A stretch of DNA of 30,580 bases from Reticulitermes lucifugus (GCA_026260175.1 JAKCWW010000363.1:14324-44903); one strand, 5' to 3'; counted from the stretch's first letter, positions 20,145 through 30,008 are shown. Translations and numbers: made by a program. The notes: generated from the sequence alone by a model not told the origin.

Positions 20145-21261
20145 CATTGCAGCCGCAGAAGTTTGAAATTCAACATAATTTGGTCAGACGTAACTAATGT
20201 TTATTTTGATAAGATATTATTGTACAAATCAGTTTTAAAAATGTTTAAAACAGCAACCTTCAGTCTGGATTTATAATCTGACTGGTTCGACCGTGGAACG
20301 TAAAACATGATGTAAAAATCGCGGTTGTGGATGCATCATGCAGCATCCTACTTTCAATATAGTTCCTCCCTTCTCTTTACATTGTGCCCATAACTGTATT
20401 TCTTTACGTAACCTCGCCCAACCTTCGGTATGAACACGGTCATGCCTGCTCGCGCATGCGCAAAGAAACTACGATAGGAAATATCCATTTCTCCGTAAGC
20501 CTAGACAATCAACGCGATGTTCATATCACATAAATAAATGGGAATGACCTCATAAATAATATCCTGATGTATTGACATCAAGTCCCGCACGCCTTCCATT
20601 GTGCAGAATCTAGGGACAAACGGCTTCAAAAGTTGTTTCCGGAGTATAGGCCTACTGTTTAAAAACACAAGCCAGAGTCAACTAGCTCTATGAAAAAGTT
20701 TCAAGTTCACAGACCACATATTCAGTGAAAATGCGATTACCAAGTGTCGCCACGGGCTATAGGTAGGTAAAAGGGTACATCCTGGTAAAACAAATGCAAT
20801 GTGACTAAGCATGACGCTGACAATTGCAACACTTTCCCTTAGGTTAGTTATTTTAAACAAAGTGACTTTTTTTTAGAGTTTCAGGACACCATACGTATTC
20901 ATTGTCGCTTACTGTGATTCCGCTTCAGAAATTCGCAACGATAGCAATCTAGTGATGGGAAATAAAAACGTAAAGCGGTGCGTTGGTCTCTAATGTCATA
21001 AACTTCGTATCACATGTCAACAAAATATGCCCTTTGGTTTAAAACTTACTTACTGAGCCGGTACCCTGACGAATTGTCATCGAAATTCTATTTCTATCAT
21101 AAAACAAAGAAAATAAACTGGTATTACAGAAATAGAAAGTGGACATTTTAGCCTCCTCAGGCTAACGATACTGAACTTTGTTTCGTATAAATCCCTTATC
21201 CACCAGGAAATATTGTGGACGCGGTTTTCAGCCCGTTATCGAAAACAACTTCACAACAAAC
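20145..21261. other. Unassigned DNA with an NRF-1-like site
   Basis: GCGCATGCGC at 20454-20463 is a perfect match to the palindromic core bound by NRF-1/Ewg-type factors. No promoter or exon is visible around it. The rest of the stretch shows no supported feature; the 60-codon minus frame 20860-20678 is chance. Confidence 0.4.
20454..20463. promoter_or_regulatory. Candidate NRF-1/Ewg palindromic site
   Basis: The exact GCGCATGCGC palindrome sits in AT-rich DNA with no neighbouring gene. The match is sequence only; function is unsupported. Confidence 0.2.
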
Positions 21262-21319
21262 GTATATTTTACTCTTATCAGTAGTACAATCACAACCAAC
21301 ACATACACTTGCGACATGT

Positions 21320-21362
21320 AATCAGGCTACCGGTTTCAGTTCAAAGAGCCATCATTAGGCCT
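21320..21362 (-). ncRNA. Hammerhead-like motif in the left arm, core G5 lost
   Basis: On the minus strand the order is UAGGC, CUAAUGA (21358-21352), U, GGCUC-UUU-GAACU, GAAAC, CGGU, A, GCCUGA. The first core box is CUAAUGA rather than CUGAUGA, and stem II has a mismatch. The second core box GAAA is intact. Stem I (AGGC with GCCU) and the very short stem III (ACCGGU) are present. Substitution of a conserved core G makes cleavage unlikely. Confidence 0.55.
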
Positions 21363-21463
21363 ATGACAGAAAACTATGAAAATCAAACTCCATAATTTGA
21401 TAAGAGGAAACACTCCCCCTCTTATCAAATGCACGGAGTTTGATTTTCACAATTTTCTGTCAT

Positions 21464-21503
21464 AGGCCTGATGATGGCTCTTTGAGCTAAAACCGGTAGC
21501 CTG
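21464..21503 (+). ncRNA. Hammerhead-like motif in the right arm, core G12 lost
   Basis: Stem I is AGGC (21464-21467) pairing with GCCU (21499-21502). CUGAUGA (21468-21474) is intact, followed by an extra U and stem II GGCUC-UUU-GAGCU (21476-21488), fully paired with one G-U. The second core box is AAAA (21489-21492) instead of GAAA. Stem III ACCGGU and the cleavage-site A (21498) follow. The layout is the same as at 3428-3468, including the extra U. Loss of the catalytic-core G makes cleavage unlikely. Confidence 0.6.
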
Positions 21504-21564
21504 ATTACATGTCGCAAGTGTATGTGTTGGTTGTGACTGTACTGCTGATAAGTGTAAAATATAC

Positions 21565-21779
21565 TTTTGCATGTACATACCAACGGGGATGTCTAATATT
21601 ACAATTTTATACCAGTTTAGGATTATGATACCTCACAGTTTGTTACAGTACTGCAAGAGATGTCGTGTCTAATTTCTTACTGTGTCAGTGCATAAGTCGT
21701 CTAAAGAAATATCTTGAATCCAAGGATGATAAAATTCAAGGGACATAAAGACCAATACACTTCCTGCAGATGAGACCCA
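21565..21779. other. Unassigned DNA
   Basis: A short interval between the inverted repeat and the SINE, with nothing recognisable. Confidence 0.5.
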
Positions 21780-22063
21780 TTAAGGTAAAGTTCACACTAG
21801 AACAGGCCATGAAGGCCCAAAGGGGGAATAGAGGTATAGCTCTACTCTTTCTTTAACCCCGGCACTAGATGAGGGTGGGTAGTCAACGCCACGCCCCGGC
21901 CGCTTTACCTCCGGAAATGACCCAGTACCCATTGTACAGGAGGCTGTGTAGGCCCCAGGGCCGGTCTGGACGGGTGCTGAAAATCTCGCCCCCACCGGGA
22001 TTCGATCCCCGGACCGTCCAGCTCGTAGCGAGTCGCTATACCGACTACGCTATTCCAAGGCCC
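21780..22063 (-). mobile_element. tRNA-derived SINE, copy 1
   Basis: On the minus strand a pol III A box, TAGCGTAGTCGG (22052-22041), is a full match to TRGCNNAGYNGG. The B box, GGATCGAATCC (22008-21998), is one base from the consensus. The tRNA-like head is followed by a ~200-bp unrelated body rich in GGCC and CCCC blocks, ending in AACTTTACCTTAA at 21794-21780. Transcription would be by RNA polymerase III; mobility would depend on a LINE in trans. The copy at 23550-23860 aligns with it throughout. Frames on both strands at 21792-22099 are products of this element. Confidence 0.88.
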
Positions 22064-22384
22064 ATTAAACAAAGGCTTTTTAACCAACTTCAAAAATAAG
22101 TGTAATAGTCTGATTCGAATAATTAATTTTGATATGACAGTTACAAATTTCTCTAATTAGACTCACCACGTTTTTTAATTTCCTTAATACGCAAAAGATC
22201 ACAATGACACAAAAGATTCTTAGAGGGTATGTGAGGCTGGCGAGTAACGTCTGTTTCCTTCATGAAAACTGATTCGCATATAAATGTGAAATGCAATTGA
22301 AACATGATTCATTGCGAAACCACTAGTTCTTCCTCCACGCCTTAGACACTAATGCCTGTTGCACATACAACTTAATTTCCCGTA
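22064..22384. other. Unassigned DNA
   Basis: No supported feature; AT-rich. Confidence 0.45.
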
Positions 22385-22650
22385 TTTTCATAGGGCATTC
22401 TAAATGCCTCTTTCCAATTGGTTCCACTTCATTAAAAGCTTAGTTATTCTTCTTCCCATTTCTTCTCTCTCTCATCATTGCTGTGAAAGACACTTAACTC
22501 TTCTGTGATATCGTTCACTTCGTCTGTCCCATATCTGCCACACGTAAAAAAATTTCATTCGCTTCAAGCCTATGTTTGTCCATCTGTCGTGTTACTCAAG
22601 CTCCACTTCCATAAAACAAACTTACAAAGGCAATGTACTCGTACCATTCC
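22385..22650 (-). pseudogene. Dead LINE C-terminal fragment
   Basis: Minus-strand translation across frameshifts gives VSLFYGSG.VTRQMDKH (from about 22623), then directly RLEANEIFLRVADMGQT (22571 down to about 22521), and further on EPIGKRHLE.PMKIRE (about 22421-22380). These match the ordered C-terminal landmarks of insect LINEs: LLYGSE.W, RLEA.EMKFLR and the basic P.GRR..GRP.KRW box. It has stops and indels and no catalytic domain. It is the same broad type as 12560-13160. A 79-codon plus-strand frame and its overlapping partner (22505-22772) are antisense shadows. Confidence 0.72.
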
Positions 22651-23549
22651 CTCCTTTCCTCTCTTCACGTACTATCAACAAAGTCAAGTCGCTCCACTTT
22701 TGTTTCTTATTCATACCTTTCTTATACAATGTGACGATTTATAAAAACTCGATACATTACTGTTCTCAGTAATTCTACTTTCTAAGATAATTTCATATCG
22801 TACAGGACTCCCTTGGACAATATTCATTATTACAACTTTTCCGTTAGAGACTTTCGTATCAGTTATATATATATATATACGTATATATATATATACGTAT
22901 ATATATACACGTATATATATAAGTACATATATATATACTGTGTATATACTTATCTCTTACTTTATAAATCTGATAGCATGCTCTGCGTAGATAAACATAA
23001 TTTATTAATACCATTTCAGCATTCGTGACAAGAAAGGTCTCGTATGTTCTGTGACCTGACTTATAAAAGGCCAGGTTTTAAAATGCAGTGTCTTTTACAG
23101 ATGAATTTCTTACCTTAACAAAACCTTTCATGATACAGCCTCCTTTCACCCTTCGTCTACCGTCTGTACTTTACCTCTGTCTGTTCCCTCTATTCTTAAA
23201 CAGGAATTTGTAAAACACCTCTGACTAATACAATCAGTAAGATACATAGCAATGTCTCTTATATTCATTGCAGCACCTTCCAGAGCAAAGGTCAATTGAT
23301 TGAATGGTCTTATTACGATGTGTAAGTACCACAATGTGTTTCTCTGTGTTTGTGATAATTTTCTGAACAGCAGACATATTTTCATGACCGTCGAAATCTA
23401 AGACCTGTCTGTCCTTCTGAAACACGTGTCCCGAATACAGTTTTAAATCTTCCAGCAATCATATTGTTATATATTTTATAATCTATATTCGACAGGCATA
23501 TGCCACCATTTCAGATTTAGCCAGCTTGTTTCTCTATAGCAACAACAAG
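22651..23549. other. AT microsatellite and unassigned DNA
   Basis: A long compound (AT)n/(CGTATATA)n tract occupies about 22864-22938. From 23146 to 23458 two overlapping minus-strand frames (79 and 74 codons) have no domain I recognise. They lie upstream of the LINE fragment on the same strand and could be an older part of it, but I cannot match them. Confidence 0.4.
22864..22938. repeat. Compound TA/CGTATATA microsatellite
   Basis: Runs of TA are interrupted regularly by ACGT, making an ~18-bp quasi-period. Confidence 0.95.
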
Positions 23550-23860
23550 TGAAATAGCGAAGTCGGTATCCTGACTAGACTATGAGCTGCACGACCGATA
23601 AATTGTGGTTTGATTCCCGGGAGAAGAAAGAGATATATCTTCCCTCCAAATCGTCGAGATTGTCTCTGGGGGGCCACCCAGGCTCCTATTCAGTGGGCAT
23701 CGGGTGTTCTTTGTCCGAATGAAGCGTGGGCTGGGTATGAGTCTGACCACTCACTTCCATCTAGCGCAGAGGTTAAGTATGAGTGCAGTTATGCCTTGGG
23801 CCTATGTCAGCATGACGTGTCCTTAATGAAGCACAGGGAACTTTACTTTACCTTTACCTA
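23550..23860 (+). mobile_element. tRNA-derived SINE, copy 2
   Basis: A box TAGCGAAGTCGG (23555-23566) and B box GGTTTGATTCC (23607-23617). The body aligns with copy 1: the CAGGCTCCTATTCAGTGGGC region against CAGCCTCCTGTACAATGGGT, CCATCTAGCGCAGAGGTTAA against TCATCTAGTGCCGGGGTTAA, and CTTGGGCCTATGTC against TTTGGGCCTTCATG. It ends in GGAACTTTACTTTACCTTTA (23838-23857). This copy is more diverged, so two ages of insertion are likely. A 100-codon frame (23610-23912) runs through it and is not a gene. Confidence 0.85.
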
Positions 23861-24033
23861 CAGCAACTGCCCATTCTTTGGGCGTTTTTCGTTCTATCGG
23901 ACAATTATTTAGAAATACCAATACATTAATTCGAACTTTTCGGATGCAGTTCACTAGGTACTATCTCTGCCCAGCTGTACTACTACTACTACCAAACTAC
24001 TATTATTACTATTACTACTACCACCACGAAAGG
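23861..24033. repeat. TAC/TAT trinucleotide-rich tract between retroposons
   Basis: From about 23973 to 24030 the sequence is an imperfect (CTA)n/(TTA)n/(CCA)n run. The frame at 23878-24192 reads it as poly-tyrosine. Confidence 0.85.
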
Positions 24034-24165
24034 CGGCCGGTGCGTAGGGCTGACAACCTTACCACCTTCATGTGCCGATTGTTTACAAATCTGGGAGCCT
24101 CAACCTCCTGGAACCCTAAGGGCCTGTCCAGGCCTGTAATGGGATTGCTTTACCTTTACCTTTTA
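24034..24165 (+). mobile_element. Second short retroposon family, copy 1 (3' part)
   Basis: GATTGTTTACAAATCTGGGA, GCCTCAACCTCCTGGAACCC and GGGCCTGTCCAGGCCTGTAA follow one another and end in TTGCTTTACCTTTACCTTTT. The minus strand at the window end (30580-30494) repeats the same order with few differences. The tail (TTTACC)n is shared with the tRNA-derived SINE, suggesting that the same LINE machinery moved both. No pol III promoter is visible in this part, so the copy may be 5'-truncated. Confidence 0.8.
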
Positions 24166-26369
24166 CTACCACCACGACCACCACCACCATAATATTTTAT
24201 TTCTAGTTAAGGTTTAGTTTCCTCTCGTTTCTCGCATACAGTTTCTTTGTCGGTTACTTGCGCCCACACAATTTATACTTGACTCTTTTTAAAAAGCTCA
24301 ATCCATAACTCGTTTAAAAAGTGTAACCTTTCTTCCACTGACATTATTCTGATCTCTTCCACATCTCTTTCTATGCTGTACAAAAATATCATCACTTTGT
24401 GGGCATAATCCTGTCTTCTATGTAGGCTACAACATTTTATATTTTTGATCTAAAATTATCCCAACATTACATGTATGCTTTACCAGTTACATTTATCTCC
24501 TGAAGCTACTCTGTATTCCAAACGATCTTCTTCACTTTACTTCTATGTATTTCACATATAGTCTTCTTTTCACCTCTAGAGCATAATCTAATTCATCAGT
24601 TCAATAACTGTAAAACTTTGTAAATAAAAATGTTTTTCAATGAGAAAACTAAGTGTAACAAAGAAAACCTTACAAAAACAATTCAGAAATTTTCCCATCT
24701 TTCATAATGTGGATACTGACAAGGTGAATAAAACATACGTAATTCAAGCTGCTCCTAAAGTGACATGACGTAGCCATGTTGAGGTCGATATGATGTACGG
24801 CATAAACAGAAACGAAAATATAATAAGCTCAGTATTTTGACACAGTGCGGAAACTGAGGTCATCTTTGCTTTCTATGATAAAATTAGTCGTCATTTGCAT
24901 AAACCACGAAGTTCCTCGGTATGTAATAGTGTAAGCTGCTACCCATATTAGGTCAAAGTATTTCCCTGAGTTGGTTACAGAACAATGGAACACGAGACTA
25001 TTGTCTTCCTCTAATAAATAATTTTTCAGGACCGTACAAATATGTGTTATTCAATTTGGACTAATTGTTTAAAATTATGTTACCTCTCTCAAAGAGCGAT
25101 GAATATGTCACACGCTTCAAAGCAATGTATACGTGTGATAGATAACGTACATATAATTTATACTACCAGCGCCGGTTAATTCCAGATTCCTGTCCTAAAT
25201 TTTTGTAGGGAAAAGCTACCCCGCATTAATGACATAATCACATACGAGTGAATGCAGCTGAATTTGCATACAAGAACAAATAGAAATATGGGCCAATCTG
25301 GCTTGATGGGAAAAATTTAGTTTACCGAAATTTCATTACTGATTTATTTTAAGCGTGATGCAGACTAACTTAATAGCTGAAATCCATTCGTCTGGGCCTC
25401 CATCTATCTGTATGTTGTGTGTGTGTATCATGTGTATGTGCAAGTACGTATATGCTTTGGCCTCGGTACAGAGGGGTTGAACTAAATGTTATGAAATTTC
25501 AAACTGAACACTTACATTCATTAAAACACTCACGGTCATGAGAAAAGCATCTTTCAGTATTACGCCATTTTTCGTGGTTGGCCTTCCAAATTATAACCTT
25601 TCCTTTCACATTTCCTTCTTGGTACCTGTTATTAAACCCTACAAATATTCAACGCTCTGACCTAAATAATTTTGAATTACTATTGAAAGAGCTCAATTAC
25701 AGCTATATTTTAATCTAACAATAAGCATAACATTCATTGTTGTTTCGTGTGATTAAGTGTCTCTGTCTCTCAATCTGAGCGAAGAATGTAGATTGACAGT
25801 TTTTTTGGGGGCAAACAGCTAGGACAACATCCAGACTTAATAAAGACTGAATAAGTAGTACGGTGACCAAATCAAGAAGGATCAAAGGCAGAGACATAAA
25901 TCACGCATGGTGGGTGGGCGAGAAAATGCACATAAAAGTTTGTTGGAAACACTGAAAGAAAGAGTCTACTTGGATGACGTAGATATATGGTTGAATGATA
26001 TTCAAACGGATCTTAAACGTAATATATGAGATGTGGAGTAAATTCAACTGGCTCAGGTGCTGAGCTTTTGTGAACAAGTTAATAAACGTGGAAAACTAAA
26101 ATTTATTGCTCAGTGTCTCATGGAGTTATCATCGTCAACATCATCATTATCATCGTCGTCGTCGTCCTCATTGTTATTTTTTGTTTTTGTTTATGGACGT
26201 ATAAAGTTCAAAAACGACTCCAAAACTTTATGCCACCAAAAATATAACTTTAATAGGGAAGTAGGTGGTATATAATATTTAGTAGTTTTCATCGCACGAA
26301 TCTTATTACCTATTAACATTTAAAGTCTTCACATCGGTTAACATCCCATATGGCCTTATGGGTAACGAA
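24166..26369. other. Long unassigned stretch with simple repeats
   Basis: CCACCA-rich simple repeat at 24168-24190, a GT-rich tract near 25417-25442, and an ATC/GTC trinucleotide tract at about 26129-26170. Frames at 25897-25715 and 26057-26275 lack domains; the latter reads the trinucleotide tract as poly-serine. No gene can be supported. Confidence 0.45.
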
Positions 26370-26523
26370 AACGTGTAATCTGGTAGTTGGTTATTAACAT
26401 TTCGAGGGACTGTACTGACTCCATATTCAGGACAGAAATGTTCTCCCTTAAATATTGTGTCAAAACGTTTCTTCTCAACTTTGGTATCAGCAATCACAAT
26501 ACACGGTTTCATAACCCAGAAAA
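26370..26523 (-). mobile_element. MITE-like repeat, copy 3
   Basis: On the minus strand TTCTGGGTTATGAAACCGTG aligns with TTCTGGGTTGTGACGCCATA of copy 1. CCTGAATATGGAGTCAGTAC and GTCCCTCGAAATGTTAATAACC align with the GAATACGGAGGCAGTATGTC and CCCAGAACTTCGGTAACC blocks of copy 2. A 68-codon frame (26512-26306) reads through it without a stop and ends at AG|GTAATA, which mimics an exon with a splice donor; the repeat match makes a gene unlikely. Confidence 0.6.
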
Positions 26524-26586
26524 TTTCACTAAGGAATCATTCTGAAGAGTCGGCCTACGGCATAAAATCTAGTTACTTTCTGAATA

Positions 26587-26807
26587 CAGTGCAGTCTCGA
26601 TTTTCTGAGTCCCGATTGTTCGAGCTTCCCTTTCGTCCGAGTCAAGGTTGGGTAGAGACGGAAACAGCACTACGCTACATAAAACAGCGCAAAGAGGCAA
26701 CCCAGACTGATGTCCTGCTCTTCAATGGATGGCGTAATTTTTCAACAAAGAAGCGACCACAGTTTCAAAGGCTAAATAGGGTTAAAGACTTTTTGCATCT
26801 TAAATGA
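26587..26807 (+). pseudogene. pogo/Tigger transposase C-terminus behind a TIR-like end
   Basis: The reading frame from about 26649 to 26804 gives WVETETALRYIKQRKEA, TQTDVLLFNGWRNFSTKKR and RVKDFL. This follows the C-terminal pattern of pogo/Tigger/Jerky-family DDE transposases (ETALRYIEQ..EAT.TDV...RRWR..A..KR...I..F). Immediately upstream, CAGTGCAGTCTCGATTTTCT (26587-26606) resembles a pogo-family terminal inverted repeat and is preceded by TA (26585-26586), the usual pogo target. The helix-turn-helix DNA-binding and DDE catalytic regions are absent, so it looks like an internally deleted derivative. No matching right TIR was found; the LINE inserted at about 26818 may have removed it. Confidence 0.65.
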
Positions 26808-26817
26808 AGAGAAGGAT

Positions 26818-27596
26818 TTGATTTATGTGCAATGTAACTTAACAGTGCACATTCTACTATTATTCAAATGTTGTACGATTGTCGATTACACTTTTTCACA
26901 ATCCATTAATCTTTTGGGTCTCATTTGTAATATTACCTTTACATTTTCAACTACTGATTGTTCATATTTATTAATTCTACATTTTTCAATTGTTATACCT
27001 TAATTAGAGTATGCATCTGCAGTATGGGATTCAATTACCTCCAATAATTCTAAAAAATGTAGCAAATTCAAAGGAAGTTTGTAGCTCTTTGCTACTATCG
27101 ACTATTTTCCCTAGACAATAATGTCTACAGTTATGCTATTGCTATTCAATACAAAACTTAGGCACTTTACATGAGAAAAGACGTCAAATTCATGCAATAT
27201 TTGTCATTAATGTTTTCTTGGGTTGTAAACCTTGTCCATCTTCCATGGGCATTATTGGTCTTCAAGTTCCCACTCGGAACATCCGAGACTTTTCTCTGTT
27301 TCATGTTAGTCTACCCTTCAAAAATTGTCCTTCCTCCAGGCATGCCATTGCGGCAAATTCAGTTCAGAAGGGAAATGATCACACTTAGCCAGATTTGATA
27401 TTATTAGTTCGTTGTTATAAGGTGTCCTAATTAATTATTTAAGTATACTCTTAGTTTTTTGTCCGTGGTTGTTTCATTTGTGTCTTGTTTATTGTCCTTT
27501 GTTATTTGTGTATTTATGTTGTGCTGGTTCTGTAATTGGCCATCTGGCTGCTGGCTAGGCACATTAATGAACAGGAATTGAATTGAATTGAATTCA
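26818..27596 (+). pseudogene. 3' end of a 5'-truncated LINE with (GAATT)n tail
   Basis: Translation with frameshifts gives VDYTFSQSINLLGLI and TFSTTDCS (from about 26878), then LEYASAVWDSI (27005-27037), and later NIRDFSLFHV (27279-27308), NCPSSRHAIAANSV and a PDLI end near 27398. LEYASAVW (K.EYAS.VW in the family) and R.IRDFS.F.V are hallmark blocks of the C-terminal third of jockey-like non-LTR retrotransposons. A ~180-bp 3' UTR follows and ends in (GAATT)n at 27575-27595, the pentanucleotide tail such LINEs leave. 5' truncation is typical of target-primed insertion. Stops and shifts show it is dead. Confidence 0.8.
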
Positions 27597-28953
27597 GTAT
27601 TCTAATACTGTGTACTTCACCCAGTACTATTAGCATAGTAAGGTCTTTGAGGCTACCAAGAGCTGGGCATGTAGGCCTACCTACAATTGGCGTGAAAATA
27701 TTTTCATACAGAATTTTGGAAAGGAAACTATCTAACAACGGCTACTTGGAAGCACAAAAGATGAGCAGATAACATTAAATGGTAATAGCTCAAGATGACG
27801 CCCAAAGATGGCACTGCGGGTTGGAAGTGTTGTACATCCAGAGCGTTAGATAAAACCCATACTTTTGGGGTGTGCTGTACACCACTGACAACCTAAACAA
27901 TACCTCGTACATTTATTTCAATACACTGACGTTACATCTAAAGCGTAAATAATGAGTATCAATTTTGGATCACGTTTATTTGCATTCAGAACATCAACAT
28001 AATACCTTAAACGCGCTTTAATACTGGTTCACTACCAGTGTTCAGAATTGCATTATAATTCAACATTAATGCGAAGTAAAAAATTTATGTAAGTTCAACT
28101 CTTATGTCAAGAACAAATGCGCGTTTTGATACTCGAGTTTGACGGTCGTAGTGCGGCATGTGATCGACGATAACTTTTCCTGTCCCTCTCAAACCGCTGT
28201 TTATTGCCAGAATCACACAAAACCCATAAATGCATTCTGTAAACAAAAATATAAACTGTATTAATCTTTTAAAAGCGCCATATGGAATTAAAGTTTCCTT
28301 GTAAAAAAAAAAAGAGAAAGCAATTTTCTATCCAATGCTGCCCGGGTTTCGACAGAGCATTGCTCTCGGAATGTTCCAAAGCTTCGAAATAAATTAACCC
28401 GAATCTCATTAAAGGTTCAGTTCCTACCGCGCAGTAAACACACTCCGTGTCGGTTACAAAACCCAGTCAGTTAATGCTGTATAGGGAAATAACAGCTGTT
28501 TGTTCTCACAGTCATAAAAATCACAGAAATATATTGTGGGCGGAATGCAAAATTTTTAACGTTAATCCTGATGGCTTAAAGTAACCCAAATCATTACCGA
28601 TTTATGCTAAAGTAGGTTAAAGCACGATTTACAAATGCTGAAATGTTTCCTTCTCTCTTTATGCATGACTCTCTTCCTCATCTTTCATCATTTCATCACC
28701 GAAAAAATATTATTCAATATAAAATATTAAATCCTTTAAGATTCAATTGCACCAGTTTACATGTCTACTTCACACACTACAAGTCCAAGTCAGCATTTTG
28801 TCACATAGTTTTGTCCGCACTATAACATCCGGAACTGTACTATATTCCGAAACGGTCACGCAAATTCCCCTCTTCACTCTTCTCCCACTAAAAGCCAGGT
28901 TAATTTCTCAAATATAAACGATCGTGGTATTGCGGACAAACAATTGGCACACA
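27597..28953. other. Unassigned AT-rich DNA
   Basis: I see no gene or repeat that can be supported. An A run lies at 28303-28315. A 60-codon frame at 28643-28825 and the minus frame 27738-27514 lack domains. Confidence 0.45.
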
Positions 28954-28954
28954 T

Positions 28955-28978
28955 TTATTATTATTATTATTATTATAT
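28955..28978. repeat. (ATT)n microsatellite, 3' tail of the LINE
   Basis: About seven ATT units on the plus strand, equal to an (AAT)n tail at the 3' end of the minus-strand LINE. Confidence 0.9.
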
Positions 28979-29898
28979 TCTGAAGTCACAGCGATTTAGC
29001 TGGGTTTTTTATACAGCATGGGCCACTCACCAAGCACTTATTAGTCATTACTCTGCTTAAAACTTTCTAACTGTACGTCATGTATTGAGTATTACTGTTT
29101 TCCGCATTACAATATATAGAGCAGGGCGAAGACTGAGCAATTACAAGCTGTTGAGTAGTTTGTTTGGGATAATACGCGTTGTGGACGATATTAATGGTAC
29201 TACACAGACCGCGCTGAATTGCCATAGTCTTGTCAGCTCTTCTTTTAGATCTGTATATTTCTGGAGCTTCTCGGTGACGGTGCTGTAGAGGGTGTGACTG
29301 TTAGGAATTGCTACATTACTAAATATGCTTCTTTGATCGTTTTGTCAATCATAAATATATGTGGCCCGTTATTATGGACAGTTCGATCAGCTGTTATGGA
29401 CCTGTCATATATATTTTATGAGTTCTGTACCAGAGATTTGGCTCATATTTATAACAAGACATTGGTGATCCCCTTCACAGTTCAAATTTGATAGTCATTT
29501 CTTGATGGACGATATTGGCCACTTGATTGTGACGATGGAAGTAATCACAATGAGTTAATGCACAGCAGGCACCAGTTGTGTGTTGAATTGTTTCTGATAT
29601 CTCTCGACATTTTCTGCAGGTGTCGTTAGTAACATTCGGGTCCTTCAAAATGTATTTCTTGTAATTAATGGTATTAATAACCTGGTCCTGGGGCTCTCAC
29701 AGATCCAATAGCTTCTGCAAAGATCTCATCAACCTTCAGCCATGCGTTCGATGCTGCCTATCGACATCTGGCTTCTCAAGGTTGCAGGCGTGTCGTCATA
29801 TAGAGTTCTGTTTCTGCACGCAGTTATTCTTTCTTGTACCCTTCTGATGTTTTCTTTTTGTTGTGGAAGAGGATAATGTAAGTTAAGACGTTTGTAAT

Positions 29899-30008
29899 TA
29901 ACATCTGTCTCACATATAATTATCATCTATCTCACATATAATTAACATCTGTCTCACATATAATTAACATCTGTCTCACGTATAATTAACATCTGTCTCA
30001 CATATAAT
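29899..30008. repeat. 22-bp minisatellite, five units, inside LINE coding sequence
   Basis: Units begin at 29899, 29921, 29943, 29965 and 29987. Each reads TAACATCTGTCTCACATATAAT with at most a few differences (the second has TATCATCTAT). On the minus strand one unit encodes ICETDVN, which continues into the LINE frame; the other copies are out of frame because 22 is not a multiple of three. Confidence 0.95.

Larger units (their letters stand above)
21262..21564. repeat. 303-bp inverted repeat (fold-back) with ~146-bp arms
   Basis: The left arm is 21262-21407 and the right arm 21418-21564, separated by a 10-base loop. They are reverse complements with scattered substitutions. Landmark blocks are CCTCTTATCAAAT, GGAGTTTGATTTTCA, TTTTCTGTCATAGGCCT, ACCGGTAGCCTGATTACATG and TCGCAAGTGTATGTGTTGG. 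Each arm contains a hammerhead-like motif, pointing away from the loop. The high arm identity suggests a recent inversion duplication or a foldback element. Confidence 0.93.

Noticed and set aside
21998-22052. Functional tRNA gene at the SINE head
   Set aside because: The A and B boxes are good, but the sequence continues into a SINE body and tail shared with another copy, and a clean cloverleaf is not formed.
23146-23458. Conserved protein fragment on the minus strand
   Set aside because: Two overlapping frames looked plausible, but no motif could be matched to RT, transposase or any known domain, so I left them unassigned.
26306-26512. Exon with splice donor on the minus strand
   Set aside because: Its DNA aligns with the MITE-like repeats at 5628-5855 and 16735-16895, so the stop-free frame and AG|GTAATA end are more likely chance features of the repeat.
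29899-30008. CRISPR array or regulatory repeat cluster
   Set aside because: Contiguous 22-bp units without spacers, lying inside a LINE reading frame.
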